This document shows positions 47,736 to 59,215 of a stretch of DNA of 64,000 bases, piece by piece. A program made the translations under genes and the position numbers. Every line of letters begins with the position of its first letter. The stretch's first letter is position 1. The notes under the pieces are model-generated. The model was not told where the DNA came from and made no database searches. It saw nothing but the letters and a program-made list of their open reading frames with translations. This DNA is from Tragulus kanchil (lineage: Eukaryota; Chordata; Mammalia; Artiodactyla; Tragulidae), in contig JAIOJX010000024.1 of assembly GCA_022376925.1 (NCBI GenBank), positions 168,485,608 to 168,549,607 of the forward strand, read 5' to 3'.

Positions 47736-48241
47736 GCTCAGCACGCGCGCTCCCCGCGGCAGCAGTGCTGCATTTCAGGCTGCTTCATGCGGGGAGGGGC
47801 TGTCCTGCACATCAAAGGATATTCATCAGCATCCCTGGATCTGCCCACTAGGTGCTGGTCCTGCCCACACAGCCTTGTCAACAACCAAAAATGTCCAGAC
47901 AGCGCCAGACGCCTTCCACGGAACAAAATCACTCCCGATTTAAGATCACGGATACCAAGGGAGGAACTGGCCCTTGCTAGAAACACTGACGATTGACCTG
48001 TATAAAAGAGACTCTGGTTTAGAGTACACAATATTAATTTGAATATCTCCTTCTTGATTAGATCTTCCCAAGTACAGACATAGTGAAGGCCAAATAAAAC
48101 ATGATGAAGTTGTCGGAATATCACAAAACTAAAGTTACTGCTCCTAGGAAAATGTCAGCAGTTTGTTATCGAACTGTAGCTACCATATAAGCTATCTGTA
48201 TTGCTGAATTCAGTTGAAGTCAAAACTTTTATGTTGTTTTT
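47736..48241. other. Unique intron sequence (duplicate at about 48830-49328)
   Basis: No recognised repeat, exon or RNA gene. Confidence 0.5.
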
Positions 48242-49328
48242 GACTCTGGATGCATTTTGGAGATATAGTCAACAGAAACTGCTATAAATGAAAGAAGACA
48301 GATTCCAAGGGAAGTCAGATGGGGCGGTAGGTAAGGTAGTCAGTTACTTATTTACAGAAGGCTGGAAGAGGAGGATATTGTCAGATAGCTATTAGACATT
48401 CAAGAGAGAGAGGTCAAAGAAACAGCTGGATAGAAAAATCTGGAATCAGGCTGAGAAGACGTCGTTAAGGGAAGTAAAGGAAAATCAGGAGAAGGAAATA
48501 AAGAAACTATTCCAATGAAGAAGAAAAAGCAATTTTACAGGACAGAAAAAGAGAAACAGTTAGATCAGTACCTTGAGTAAATAAGTGGGTGTGGGACCTT
48601 GGATATTAATCGGGTTTCTCACAACTGCTTCCCAGGCGGTAGGGGCGGAAAGATCCTGCCCGCCGACGCAGACGACGGGAGAGCGGCGGGCCCAGCCTCT
48701 GGACGGGGAAGACCTCCTGGGGAAGGGCACGACGACCCCTCCAGCCGTCTTGCCCGAAGAAGCCAGTGGCCGGGGGCCTGGTGGGGCTGCAGTCCACAAG
48801 GCCGCACGGGGGCAGGCACACCGGAAGCAGCTCAGCACGCGCTCCCGCGGCAGCAGTGCTGCATTTCAGGCTGCTTCATGCGGGAGGCTGTCCTGCACAT
48901 CAAAGGATATTCCGCAGCATCCCTGGATCTGCCCACTAGGTGCTGGTCCTGCCCACACAGCCTTGTCAACAACCAAAAATGTCCAGACAGCGCCAGACGC
49001 CTTCCACGGAACAAAATCACTCCCGATTTAAGATCACGGATACCAAGGGAGGAACTGGCCCTTGCTAGAAACACTGACGATTGACCTGTATAAAAGAGAC
49101 TCTGGTTTAGAGTACACAATATTAATTTGAATATCTCCTTCTTGATTAGATCTTCCCAAGTACAGACATAGTGAAGGCCAAATAAAACATGATGAAGTTG
49201 TCGGAATATCACAAAACTAAAGTTACTGCTCCTAGGAAAATGTCAGCAGTTTGTTATCGAACTGTAGCTACCATATAAGCTATCTGTATTGCTGAATTCA
49301 GTTGAAGTCAAAACTTTTATGTTGTTTT

Positions 49329-49864
49329 TTTGGGGAGAGCAGGAAGGAGGCTGTGCTTATGTCCCCTTGCATAATGCCCAAATAGTCTCAGGTTTTCTGG
49401 ATTTCTTCTAAAATCACAGAAGGAAGACATGACTTAGTACGAATTAAATGACATGCTATCATTCCTGCGAGGGTCCAATTTTTAGAGGAATATCCCTAAA
49501 TGAATGTTATCTCCAACGATAATCTAAGAGGATGCTCTTTCTGCCTTTCAAATTGCCCCACCACACTATCACGGACAGTGTTTAAAGGAGCCTGGTTCTG
49601 TTCAGTGACCCCTTTATACTAAGTGACTTCTCCATCAGCAAGATGTGAGCTAACCATATTCCTAGGCATTGAGGACAGAGGGTACAGGGAGCCTTAAAGG
49701 AGCCCTTAGCAATCATGACATGAGAAAGATTGAGACACAGTCAACTGGCTCCACATGTTATAGATCAAGTGCCAGGGTTCCAGGCACTATCTCTACAAGA
49801 AAGAAAACGCTCCACCCCCTGGGTAGCCTGACCCTGCCTCCACAACACCACCTCCTAGCCTCCA
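49329..49864. other. Unique intron sequence (duplicate at about 50398-50934)
   Basis: Ordinary composition and no recognised element. Confidence 0.5.
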
Positions 49865-50065
49865 GGTGGCACCAGGGGCAAAGAGCCGCCTGTCAGTGCA
49901 GGAGACCTCAGGGAGGCAGGTTCGATCCCTGGGGAGGGAAGATGCCCTGGAGGAGGTCACTCCCGTGCTCCTGCCTGGAGAAGCCCATGGACAGAGCAGC
50001 CCGGCAGGCTACAGTCCCCAGGGCCACAAAGCGTCAGACACGACTGAGGCAACTCAGCCGCAGGA
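49865..50065 (+). mobile_element. Bov-tA SINE (duplicate at 50934-51134)
   Basis: B box GGTTCGATCCC, then 'tggggagggaagatgccctg', 'cctggagaagcccatggaca' and 'gcgtcagacacgactgaggc'. It is GC-shifted relative to the consensus. Confidence 0.88.
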
Positions 50066-51499
50066 GCAGTGTGGCATGATTTAGAGCTTCAGAGCAAAAA
50101 CACAATGAAAAAGCGTTGTACCAACTCAAGAAGATTGAAAACTCTGAAAGTTCTACTACTATTAAAATATGTGCTTTCCAAACTTTTAAGAATAAGCCAC
50201 AAGCTAGAAGAGCCTTACTGAATCTGAATTACAGGCATTCGCTACGAGCCCCTTTTGAGTGCTGCTTTGCATTCTATCATAGAAGGACATTAAACTGCTC
50301 CTAGGAAAATGTCAGCAGTTTTTTATCGAACTGTAGCTACCATATAAGCTATCTGTATTGCTGAATTCAGTTGAAGTCAAAACTTTTATGTTGTTTTTTT
50401 GGGGAGAGCAGGAAGGAGGCTGTGCTTATGTCCCCTTGCATAATGCCCAAATAGTCTCAGGTTTTCTGGATTTCTTCTAAAATCACAGAAGGAAGACATG
50501 ACTTAGTACGAATTAAATGACATGCTATCATTCCTGCGAGGGTCCAATTTTTAGAGGAATATCCCTAAATGAATGTTATCTCCAACGATAATCTAAGAGG
50601 ATGCTCTTTCTGCCTTTCAAATTGCCCCACCACACTATCACGGACAGTGTTTAAAGGAGCCTGGTTCTGTTCAGTGACCCCTTTATACTAAGTGACTTCT
50701 CCATCAGCAAGATGTGAGCTAACCATATTCCTAGGCATTGAGGACAGAGGGTACAGGGAGCCTTAAAGGAGCCCTTAGCAATCATGACATGAGAAAGATT
50801 GAGACACAGTCAACTGGCTCCACATGTTATAGATCAAGTGCCAGGGTTCCAGGCACTATCTCTACAAGAAAGAAAACGCTCCACCCCCTGGGTAGCCTGA
50901 CCCTGCCTCCACAACACCACCTCCTAGCCTCCAGGTGGCACCAGGGGCAAAGAGCCGCCTGTCAGTGCAGGAGACCTCAGGGAGGCAGGTTCGATCCCTG
51001 GGGAGGGAAGATGCCCTGGAGGAGGTCACTCCCGTGCTCCTGCCTGGAGAAGCCCATGGACAGAGCAGCCCGGCAGGCTACAGTCCCCAGGGCCACAAAG
51101 CGTCAGACACGACTGAGGCAACTCAGCCGCAGGAGCAGTGTGGCATGATTTAGAGCTTCAGAGCAAAAACACAATGAAAAAGCGTTGTACCAACTCAAGA
51201 AGATTGAAAACTCTGAAAGTTCTACTACTATTAAAATATGTGCTTTCCAAACTTTTAAGAATAAGCCACAAGCTAGAAGAGCCTTACTGAATCTGAATTA
51301 CAGGCATTCGCTACGAGCCCCTTTTGAGTGCTGCTTTGCATTCTATCATAGAAGGACATTAAACTGGTCAGGCAAGACGTGTTTTTCCACTGTACCACTG
51401 CAGTTGTAACCCGACATACCACACGTCTTTTGATAACTAAATATTGATCTGATTTGTTCTAAGTTTCCTAAGATCCAAGTAAGATACTGATTTTAAATC

Positions 51500-51753
51500 T
51501 TTTTTTTTTCTTTACAATTTTTTTGGCCTCTTTTATTGGTTTTTTATCCATTTATGTTCATCCATCTTTGTTCTTTGGCCTGTGTGGGCCCCCCATTGCC
51601 GTGGCCTCTCTCGCTGCAGAGCGCTGGCTCACCATCGGACACACCCGTCCAGCCGCTCCGCGGCACGGGGGATCGCCCAGGCCAGGGGTCCAACCCGCGC
51701 CCCTTGCGCTGCCGGGCAGACTCTTGACCCACTGGACCACCAGGGAAGCCCTA
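51500..51753 (-). mobile_element. tRNA-derived SINE with extended tail
   Basis: The minus strand has the head GGGCTTCCCTGGTGGTCCAG, a B-box region, 'cggagcggctggacgggtgt', and the tail 'accaataaaagaggcc' before the A-run. The middle of the body is shortened relative to the 32.0-kb copy. Confidence 0.88.
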
Positions 51754-51759
51754 ATTCCT

Positions 51760-52080
51760 TTTTAATTCAAGTATTTATATACTTACAATGCTGTGCCAGC
51801 TTCCCACGTGCAGCAACATGCCTCAGTTATACATATGCATGTACACATTCTCTCTCAGGTTCTTTCCCCGGTAGGTTACTGTAAGCTACCGAGCACCGTT
51901 CCCTGTGTTGTACAGTAGGCCCTGCTGCGCACCTATCTGATATACAGCAGTATGCACATGTCAGTCCAAACTCCTCATCTTTCTCCCGTCACTCCCTCTA
52001 CCCCCTTTGATACTGGTGCTTGTGTTCTACGTGCATCTATTTCTGTTTTGTATGTAAGTTCATTTAGATCATGTTTTAAG
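51760..52080 (-). mobile_element. L1 3'UTR fragment, antisense
   Basis: Contains 'ccctgtgttgtacagtaggc', 'tatctgatatacagcagtat' and 'catctatttctgttttgtat', antisense L1 3'UTR text. Confidence 0.7.
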
Positions 52081-52139
52081 AGAGTTTCTAAAGTCATCTT
52101 CCAAATACCCGAAGCATTAAGAACAGAAAGTGAAGGAGC

Positions 52140-52385
52140 AAATCTTCGTAGGGCTGGAGGCCTGACCGCCGCCCTGCCCCGCCTTCCACCCCGCCCCGGG
52201 CTGCGCGGCCACCGCCCAGAGGCCCGGCACGGTCACGCACGAGCCCGAGAAGACTCAGGACCTCACAAAGGCTCTGCGCGGCTCAACCTGAGCCAGAAAG
52301 AAGGTCCACGCTCCCTGGCTGCAACGTCTGACCAACGGTCTCAAGCACACAAGCCGGACACAACTTAGCGACTGAACCACCACTA
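52140..52385 (+). mobile_element. Strongly diverged GC-rich Bov-tA-like SINE
   Basis: Only the 3' end (ACACAACTTAGCGACTGAAC) and parts of the body are recognisable. The 5' two thirds is very GC-rich. Confidence 0.55.
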
Positions 52386-53405
52386 ACGGAGGGGCAATCG
52401 ACACAGACCTGAGACCCACAACCTCCCCCCAGTTTCTAGTTCCGTCCTCTCTTTGGCTCCTTGGTAATCTCAAGGGAGGTCCACAAAGTGTCATCCGAGG
52501 TCTGAATACTAAAAAGAACCTGATTTGAGAACCTCATTTTACAGATAAAACACCAAAAAAAGTTTCTGTGAGCAGATGGTCTCTGACTTTCCATTTCTGA
52601 GGAGGCACCTATGTGAGGATGCAGCAGAGTTTCAGGTTAGCTGCTAAGAGTCTTCTAGAAGGCAGGCTAATCCACACAGGGACATTAGTAAAAATTGACA
52701 GAACTTCAGATTCACCTACAGGCTGACAACAAACACAAGGCCACAAACTCTGAAAGATACCAATTTAAACACACAAGAAGCTGCTCTCCAAGATAAATGG
52801 GCCAACTTTTCTTGGAAAACAAGTGCACTCTACATTCTTCTGCCTTTCCCTTTATTCTTAGCATAGACTGTCCATAGGTAAGGTCACTATACCTGTGGAT
52901 AATCAGTCAGTACAGAAAATGTTTTTTCTACCCAACTCCCCAAGCTTCCCTGGCCAAAACTGATCTCTTAGTCCTGATGAATTCCCACAAGAGTTTAAAT
53001 GCTTCACGATACCACACAGCTGGCCTGCCGTGGTGAAACACATTTCTAATCTAGACTAGCAGGTCCTACACCTTTTTGAACAAACTCCCTGAAATCGAAC
53101 TGTCTTTTGTTTTGTTTTTTTAAATCTCCACAGAGCCACACACATCCATGTGTTCAACAAACATTTGCTAAATATATACACAAGATGATTATTTTCAAAG
53201 TTCGGTGTTGCCATAATTCTAGGACTAGGATATTATTATGCTACAGTAGAATTAAAATATATCTAAATGCCAAAAAAAAAGAGATCATATAACCTTACCT
53301 TCTTTTAAATAAATGTTTTTCATTCATTTCACTCGTTATTAGGAAAAAAAAAAACAGTAAAACTCAAGAATGTCAGAATACAAATACATAGTCCTAAAAA
53401 GCTAT
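52386..53405. other. Unique intron sequence
   Basis: About 1 kb without a recognised transposon, exon or RNA gene. Confidence 0.5.
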
Positions 53406-53411
53406 GGGTGA

Positions 53412-53665
53412 AGGAATTCCCCGGTGGTCCAGTGGTTAAGAACTTGCCTGCCAATGCAGGGGACATGGGTTCAATCCCTGGTCCAGGAAGACCCCTCAGG
53501 CTGAAAGGCAACTAAGTTCGTGTGCCACAACTACTGAGCCACGAACCTAGAACCCGCAACGACGGAAGCCCTCACACTCGAGGCAAGAGAAGCCCACGCT
53601 GGCCACGACTAGAGAAAGCCCACAGGCAGCACCAAGACCCAGCAGAGCCAAAAGATTGATAAAGC
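53412..53665 (+). mobile_element. CHR-type SINE, long form
   Basis: Head GGAATTCCCCGGTGGTCCAG, B box 'gggttcaatccctggtcc', and the CHR body 'cacaactactgagccacgaa', 'gaagcccacgctggccacga', 'ctagagaaagcccacaggca'. Confidence 0.9.
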
Positions 53666-53821
53666 TGCAGGTACCGTTTGCAAATCCTATTTTTCAAACT
53701 TCTAATGGAATTCGTTATTTAAAAGAAGTCTTGGGCTGCTGCTTTTTTTAAGTCCTGGGTTTTTGGATTTGTTTTTAAAATCATTTCTGTGAAGGAACAG
53801 TCACCCAACAGCACGTCCTCT

Positions 53822-54010
53822 GGACTTCCCAGGTGGCGGGGTGGTCAAGAATCCGCCGCCAGTGCCGGCGAGAGGGGCTCGATCCCCGGGTTGGGAAAGA
53901 GCCTCTGGAGGAGGAAACGGCAGCCGCTCCAGCCTCCGTGCCGAGACCCCACGGGGGAGGCGCCGGCGGCTTCAGCTCCCGGGGCTGCGGAACAGCCGGC
54001 CACCTGAGCC
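53822..54010 (+). mobile_element. GC-rich Bov-tA SINE
   Basis: Head GGACTTCCCAGGTGGCGGGG, 'gctcgatccccgggttggga' and 'gagcctctggaggaggaaac', with an unusual excess of G/C changes in the second half. Confidence 0.82.
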
Positions 54011-54690
54011 TCGCCCCCTGCCGCTCTCGCGTCCAGAAACGCCAGCCGCCACTCTGTCTTTCCAAGTGCCGCTCTTCCCGAAACCTTTTATCTTCCCAAC
54101 GACGTGTGATCGCTTTTACCTGCTTTCCACTGGAATCATATACATCATTTTTTATCTTTGCCAGTATAAGTTCTCTGAGGCTAGAAATGACTAACGTTTG
54201 TACATATTTTTCGTCAGTGTATTGAGTTTACATCAGAATGGAGTAAATAACTTCAACTGCCCCGTATGTCTGAAAATATTGCCCATATCCCTTACACGAA
54301 AAAATATTTTAATTATACTAATAATCATCAGGTACCATTGCTATTCTAATTAATAGTCTAATTCTTAAGGAGAAATAAAATTTAAAAACTTTTACTTTCA
54401 GAAAGCAATAAACAACAATAAGTAAGGAGAAATTTGCACTTCCAGAAAGTAATAAACAACATAAATAAGGAGAAATGTACACTATCTGCTGCATTAAGTT
54501 TTAAACATCCGCTTACCTATAAAAGGTGGTTGGAGTGGTCTTGACGGCAAAATAAAAGTACAACACATCTCACACACGGCAGACCAACCCTGGACTATCT
54601 GTGACCTGTTCCAGAGCCCACACCTCATATGGAAAAGAATGACTTAAAGGCGACATTCACACAAGTGCATCTATAAAGTTACTTTTATAA
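54011..54690. other. Unique intron sequence
   Basis: AT-rich with a short local repeat of 'aataaggagaaat' type (about 54365-54475). No gene seen. Confidence 0.5.
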
Positions 54691-54694
54691 ATAA

Positions 54695-55385
54695 AAGGAG
54701 GGTGAAAGAGCTGGCTTAAAACTAAATTGAAAGAACTAAGATCGTGGCATCCCGCCCCACTCCTCCACGGCTGACAGAAGGGGAGACGGTGGAAGTCACA
54801 ACAGATGTCCCCTTCTCGGGCTCTGAAAACACTGTGACCGCAGCCACGGCATCAGAAAACGGCTGCTTCTCGGCAGGAAATCTGTGACAAGCCTGGACAG
54901 CGGGCTGGAAAGCAGGCCCGTGCCTCTGCTGACACAGGTCTCCAGCGTCCAGGCTGCGGCCCTCCCAGGGCCAGGCGCAGCTGGGAGAGCTGGCCACGAG
55001 GAGGGAGCGCACCAGAGAACCGCTGCCTCTGAGCCGCGGCGCCGGGGCTTCCGACAGTCCTCTGGACAGCACGGCGGTCACACCGGTCCGTCTTAAGGAG
55101 AGCAGCCCTGACCACTTGTTGAAGGACAGAGGCTGAAGCTCAGGCTCCAGTGTCCGGGTCATCTGCTGGCAACAAACGGCTCACTGGAAACGTCCCCGAG
55201 GCTGGGAGAGGCGGAGGGCAGAAGGAGAAGAGGGCCTCAGAGGACGAGATGCCTGGACGGCACCACCGAGGCAGTGGACAGGAGCTCAGGCAAACTCCCG
55301 AAGACGCGGAGGGACAGAGAGGGCGGGCGTGCTGCAGGCCGCGGGGCCCGGGAGAATCAGACAGGACTGGGCGGCTGAACAACAC
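54695..55385 (+). mobile_element. BovB 3' fragment, GC-shifted
   Basis: It aligns by order with the BovB 3' third seen at 29.9-30.5 and 36.6-37.4 kb: 'atcgtggcatcccgcccc', 'ctgcttctcggcaggaaatc', 'cagcgggctggaaagcaggc', 'ggcggagggcagaaggagaa' and 'gatgcctggacggcaccac'. Many substitutions are to G or C. No open frame survives. Confidence 0.88.
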
Positions 55386-55626
55386 TCATCTACAAAACTA
55401 CAATTGAGAGTTTCTAGAAATCCCGACAAAAGACAAGGGAAAACCCTCACCACCACCCCCCCCCGCCAGCACTGGAGCCACTCGCCCCTGGGGCTGTCCA
55501 CACGGCCGGCAGACCTCACCGCCCAGGCCGCCACGCGCGATGCCACACAGAGAGGGCTGCTTCAGGTTACAACGTCACGGACACTTCAGAACTCCTTTAG
55601 AACTCTTTTTCAAGACCTCTGGGTGG

Positions 55627-55965
55627 GGCTTCCCTGGTAGCTCGGTGGTGAAAGTTCGCCTGCCCATGCAGGAGACACGGGTTCGATCCCTGATCCGGGA
55701 AGATCGCACCTGCTGCAGAGCAGCTGAGCCCGCGAGCCACAACGATGGAGCCTGGGCTCTAGAGCCTCGGAGCCGCAACTACGGAGCCCACGTGTCCTGG
55801 AGCCCGAGTTCCAGAAGAGAAGGCACCGCAACCAGAAGCCTGCTCACCTCAGCTAGAGAGTAGACCCGCACCTTGCAACTAGAGAAGAGCCTGCGGCCCC
55901 AGTGAAAACCCAGAATCGCCAAAAATAAATAAATAAATAAAATTTAACAACAGACAAAAAAAAAC
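55627..55965 (+). mobile_element. CHR-type SINE, long form, with (AAAT)n tail
   Basis: Head GGGCTTCCCTGGTAGCTCGG, B box GGTTCGATCCC, body 'gagccgcaactacggagccc' and 'acgtgtcctggagcccgagt', and tail (AAAT)n. Confidence 0.92.
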
Positions 55966-56545
55966 CTCTGTGTCTAGACTCTGAAATAAATGATCCGCCC
56001 TATTCTGAAAAGACCCTGAGATTGCCACTGGCTAGCTCCAAGATAGACACACCCTCTAGACCAGGCCCTCGGAAACAGGAAAGACACATAGACAGACAGA
56101 AGCCTCCCAGACGAGAAGTCACAAGACTTCCACTAGAGCCCCGGCTGGTCCCACTCCTAGTCACCCGACCCTGAACTAGAGTTCTTCTCATCTGATTCCC
56201 ACTGACAGCAAACGGCATGCGCTACATAAAGGAGTTTCACTTCTTCGTTAAATGTCATTTTTCCCATCACAGCACTGAGATACCTGGTAGCTGGCTCCTG
56301 AGTACTCGAAAACAGCCTGCTCTCCTTTTTGTCAAGCAACTCTTCCTCACGGAGCCCCAAACGTCCTTTCTAGTTCAAGGCAAAACTATCACTGGATCAG
56401 TGCCTTCAAAACCAACATATTAAAATGAGACGGGGTTCAGCAAGGGTGTGTAAATGCCAAAAATAAAAAAAAAAAATCAGTGTCATAGGCAGCCATTCTA
56501 AACCAGGTAAATTCTGAGTCATTATTTGGGAAAATAAAAAGGATA
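55966..56545. other. Unique intron sequence
   Basis: No recognised element; a short A-run at about 56466-56476. Confidence 0.5.
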
Positions 56546-56609
56546 CTCTTGTTGCAACATAAAATGTAGGCTGGAGTCATTAGTATGTCTGTAGCAGAGG
56601 GATCTAGAT

Positions 56610-56662
56610 GAGGAGTATGTATGTATTTATCTACATACGTGTGTGTGTATATATATATTCAG
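56610..56662. repeat. TATG/TG/TA microsatellite (duplicate at about 57698-57748)
   Basis: Compound simple repeat, with one fewer TG in the duplicate. Confidence 0.8.
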
Positions 56663-56969
56663 GTATAAAGTCAAAGATGGCAGAAGAATACCTGACAATT
56701 TACATTTCACAACACAGCTATTAGGAACAACTACATACTACTGAGCCAAGAAGGGCAGGGTGAAATGGTATTTGAAGATTATACAGCAGCGGTGTGGAAG
56801 ATGAACTGATCAGAGATGTCAGGAAAACTAGTTTGGAAGTCTTTAATGTTAAGCAATACCAGTAAGGTTCTACCATCAGCTAAGGACACAGAAGGGGGTA
56901 AATCTGATGGTCACTGCAAAGAGTCAGCTAGAGCTGGTAAGAGACTGAACGAGCGAGGAGGACAAAAGA

Positions 56970-57320
56970 CTGGAAAACGACTTCCCAGGACCCGTCACGG
57001 GCGGCCTACGGCGCAGCCACGCCCGGGCAGCACCCGCACGGCTTCTCCTGCCTGCATCTGAAGCCGCCGAGCCCTACCTGCCAGCCTCACACGGCACAGC
57101 GCTCCACTCCAGACAGACCCTTAAAACCACCACCCCAGACAGCGCAGCCACGGCCCATAACCAAGACCCCAGATTGGCTTCTTGACGGGAGAAAGCCTGC
57201 TCGTCTAACCCTGGGGAACGTCCCCTCCACGCAGACCACTGGGGGAGAAAGACATGCCCCCAGAGCGTCTGCACACTTGAAGCCCAAGCTCCACACCACG
57301 CGGATGGCTTAGGCCATAAC
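56970..57320. other. GC-rich patch in unique intron sequence (duplicate at about 58058-58408)
   Basis: Locally GC- and CpG-rich (GTCACGGGCGGCCTACGGCG). It is not a recognised repeat. Open frames on either strand show no domain. Confidence 0.35.
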
Positions 57321-58715
57321 ACACAAAACAGAGACGACAACACCGGCAGGGGCAGGTGTAACCGCACAGCCAGGCAGACTGTTTTTCTGAGCATTCGTTC
57401 TAAACGAGGACAAAGCCGAGGTGATCACATGAAAGGGCCAAAAAGCAGTATTATGGGTCATTTATCATGTATCGCAATGACAGACCATTCCTGCTCCAGA
57501 ATTCACTGTGCTACATAATGATTCTGCAGTTTTGCAGGAGCTTTTCTTATTTCTGCAGCTTTAAAAGATGCTGCTGGGAAGCAGACAGCAAAGTGTTCCC
57601 CTTGTCTAAAAGCACACCATTATGGCATAAAAAACTCTTGTTGCAACATAAAATGTAGGCTGGAGTCATTAGTATGTCTGTAGCAGAGGGATCTAGATGA
57701 GGAGTATGTATGTATTTATCTACATACGTGGTGTGTATATATATATTCAGGTATAAAGTCAAAGATGGCAGAAGAATACCTGACAATTTACATTTCACAA
57801 CACAGCTATTAGGAACAACTACATACTACTGAGCCAAGAAGGGCAGGGTGAAATGGTATTTGAAGATTATACAGCAGCGGTGTGGAAGATGAACTGATCA
57901 GAGATGTCAGGAAAACTAGTTTGGAAGTCTTTAATGTTAAGCAATACCAGTAAGGTTCTACCATCAGCTAAGGACACAGAAGGGGGTAAATCTGATGGTC
58001 ACTGCAAAGAGTCAGCTAGAGCTGGTAAGAGACTGAACGAGCGAGGAGGACAAAAGACTGGAAAACGACTTCCCAGGACCCGTCACGGGCGGCCTACGGC
58101 GCAGCCACGCCCGGGCAGCACCCGCACGGCTTCTCCTGCCTGCATCTGAAGCCGCCGAGCCCTACCTGCCAGCCTCACACGGCACAGCGCTCCACTCCAG
58201 ACAGACCCTTAAAACCACCACCCCAGACAGCGCAGCCACGGCCCATAACCAAGACCCCAGATTGGCTTCTTGACGGGAGAAAGCCTGCTCGTCTAACCCT
58301 GGGGAACGTCCCCTCCACGCAGACCACTGGGGGAGAAAGACATGCCCCCAGAGCGTCTGCACACTTGAAGCCCAAGCTCCACACCACGCGGATGGCTTAG
58401 GCCATAACACACAAAACAGAGACGACAACACCGGCAGGGGCAGGTGTAACCGCACAGCCAGGCAGACTGTTTTTCTGAGCATTCGTTCTAAACGAGGACA
58501 AAGCCGAGGTGATCACATGAAAGGGCCAAAAAGCAGTATTATGGGTCATTTATCATGTATCGCAATGACAGACCATTCCTGCTCCAGAATTCACTGTGCT
58601 ACATAATGATTCTGCAGTTTTTTAAAGAGCTTTTCTTATTTCTGCAGCTTTAAAAAGATGCTGCTGGGAAGCAGACAGCAAAGTGTTCCCCTTGTCTAAA
58701 AAGCACACCATTATG

Positions 58716-59215
58716 CTCTTTCCAATTTTATCAAGCAGAATGGTTATTAATAACAATGTGTATTAGCTGGGGTCTCATCTCTACAGTTCCTTCTGAAGAG
58801 GACCGTGTCTACATTTAACACAAAAAAGAAACTCATAGTTAATCCATGGGGGTCTCTCTACGGGTGAAAAAAGCTCCAGGGGTTTGTTAGAATTGGCTAT
58901 ACTAATAACATTCCATTCTGAAAAGGACGGATCCACCCAAGCTCCTTGAGAAACGTGTCTATTTCTTCCAGATTTTTTAAAGGTTCTAACAGAGTACTGT
59001 TTACATACACTTTAACCTCACCAAGAAGAAAAACAGTCATAAAATGTTCACATTGCCTTATCTAAAAAACAAGCAAAACCACCTTCCTCGCAGAAGGATT
59101 AAAACAGTATTCCCGAGAGGTTACCAAAGCGTGATCTCGTGATAAACAACAGCTCTCCAGGCCTCAGTCCCTCTAGCCCAGGCTAAATTTCTCGGGGGCA
59201 GAGAATGGTTCCCCC
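58716..59215 (-). other. DMXL2: DMXL2 intron 1, 5' end
   Basis: AT-rich sequence on the intronic side of exon 1. From 58856 it is duplicated at 59966 onward. No recognised element. Confidence 0.6.

Larger units (their letters stand above)
47148..49328 (+). repeat. Direct duplication 14 (offset 1094 bp)
   Basis: Copy A is 47148-48241 and copy B is 48242-49328, abutting. GC-rich parts differ by lost bases: GCGCGCTCCCCGCGG versus GCGCTCCCGCGG (about 47745 versus 48838) and GGGGAGGGGC versus GGGAGGC. Confidence 0.97.
49226..51365 (+). repeat. Direct duplication 15 (offset 1069 bp)
   Basis: Copy A is 49226-50294 and copy B is 50295-51365, abutting. Copy A starts in copy B of duplication 14, so the segment beginning CTGCTCCTAGG occurs three times (about 48138, 49226 and 50295). 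Copy B has a G to T change close to the join, giving TTTTTT. Confidence 0.97.
56546..58715 (+). repeat. Direct duplication 16 (offset 1088 bp)
   Basis: Copy A is 56546-57633 and copy B is 57634-58715, abutting. Near its right end copy A has TTTTGCAGGAGC, AAAAG and AAAAGC where copy B reads TTTTTTAAAGAGC, AAAAAG and AAAAAGC, so the differences cluster beside the join. Confidence 0.97.

Noticed and set aside
47491..47996. Overlapping open frames of about 150-163 codons on the plus strand, repeated at 48585-49084
   Set aside because: They read through a GC-rich Bov-tA SINE and adjacent unique DNA in two frames, without splice or domain evidence.
53412..53480. tRNA-like A and B boxes in several places (for example here, 55627 and 26580)
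   Set aside because: They are the heads of tRNA-derived SINEs; flanking SINE bodies and A-rich tails rule out true tRNA genes.
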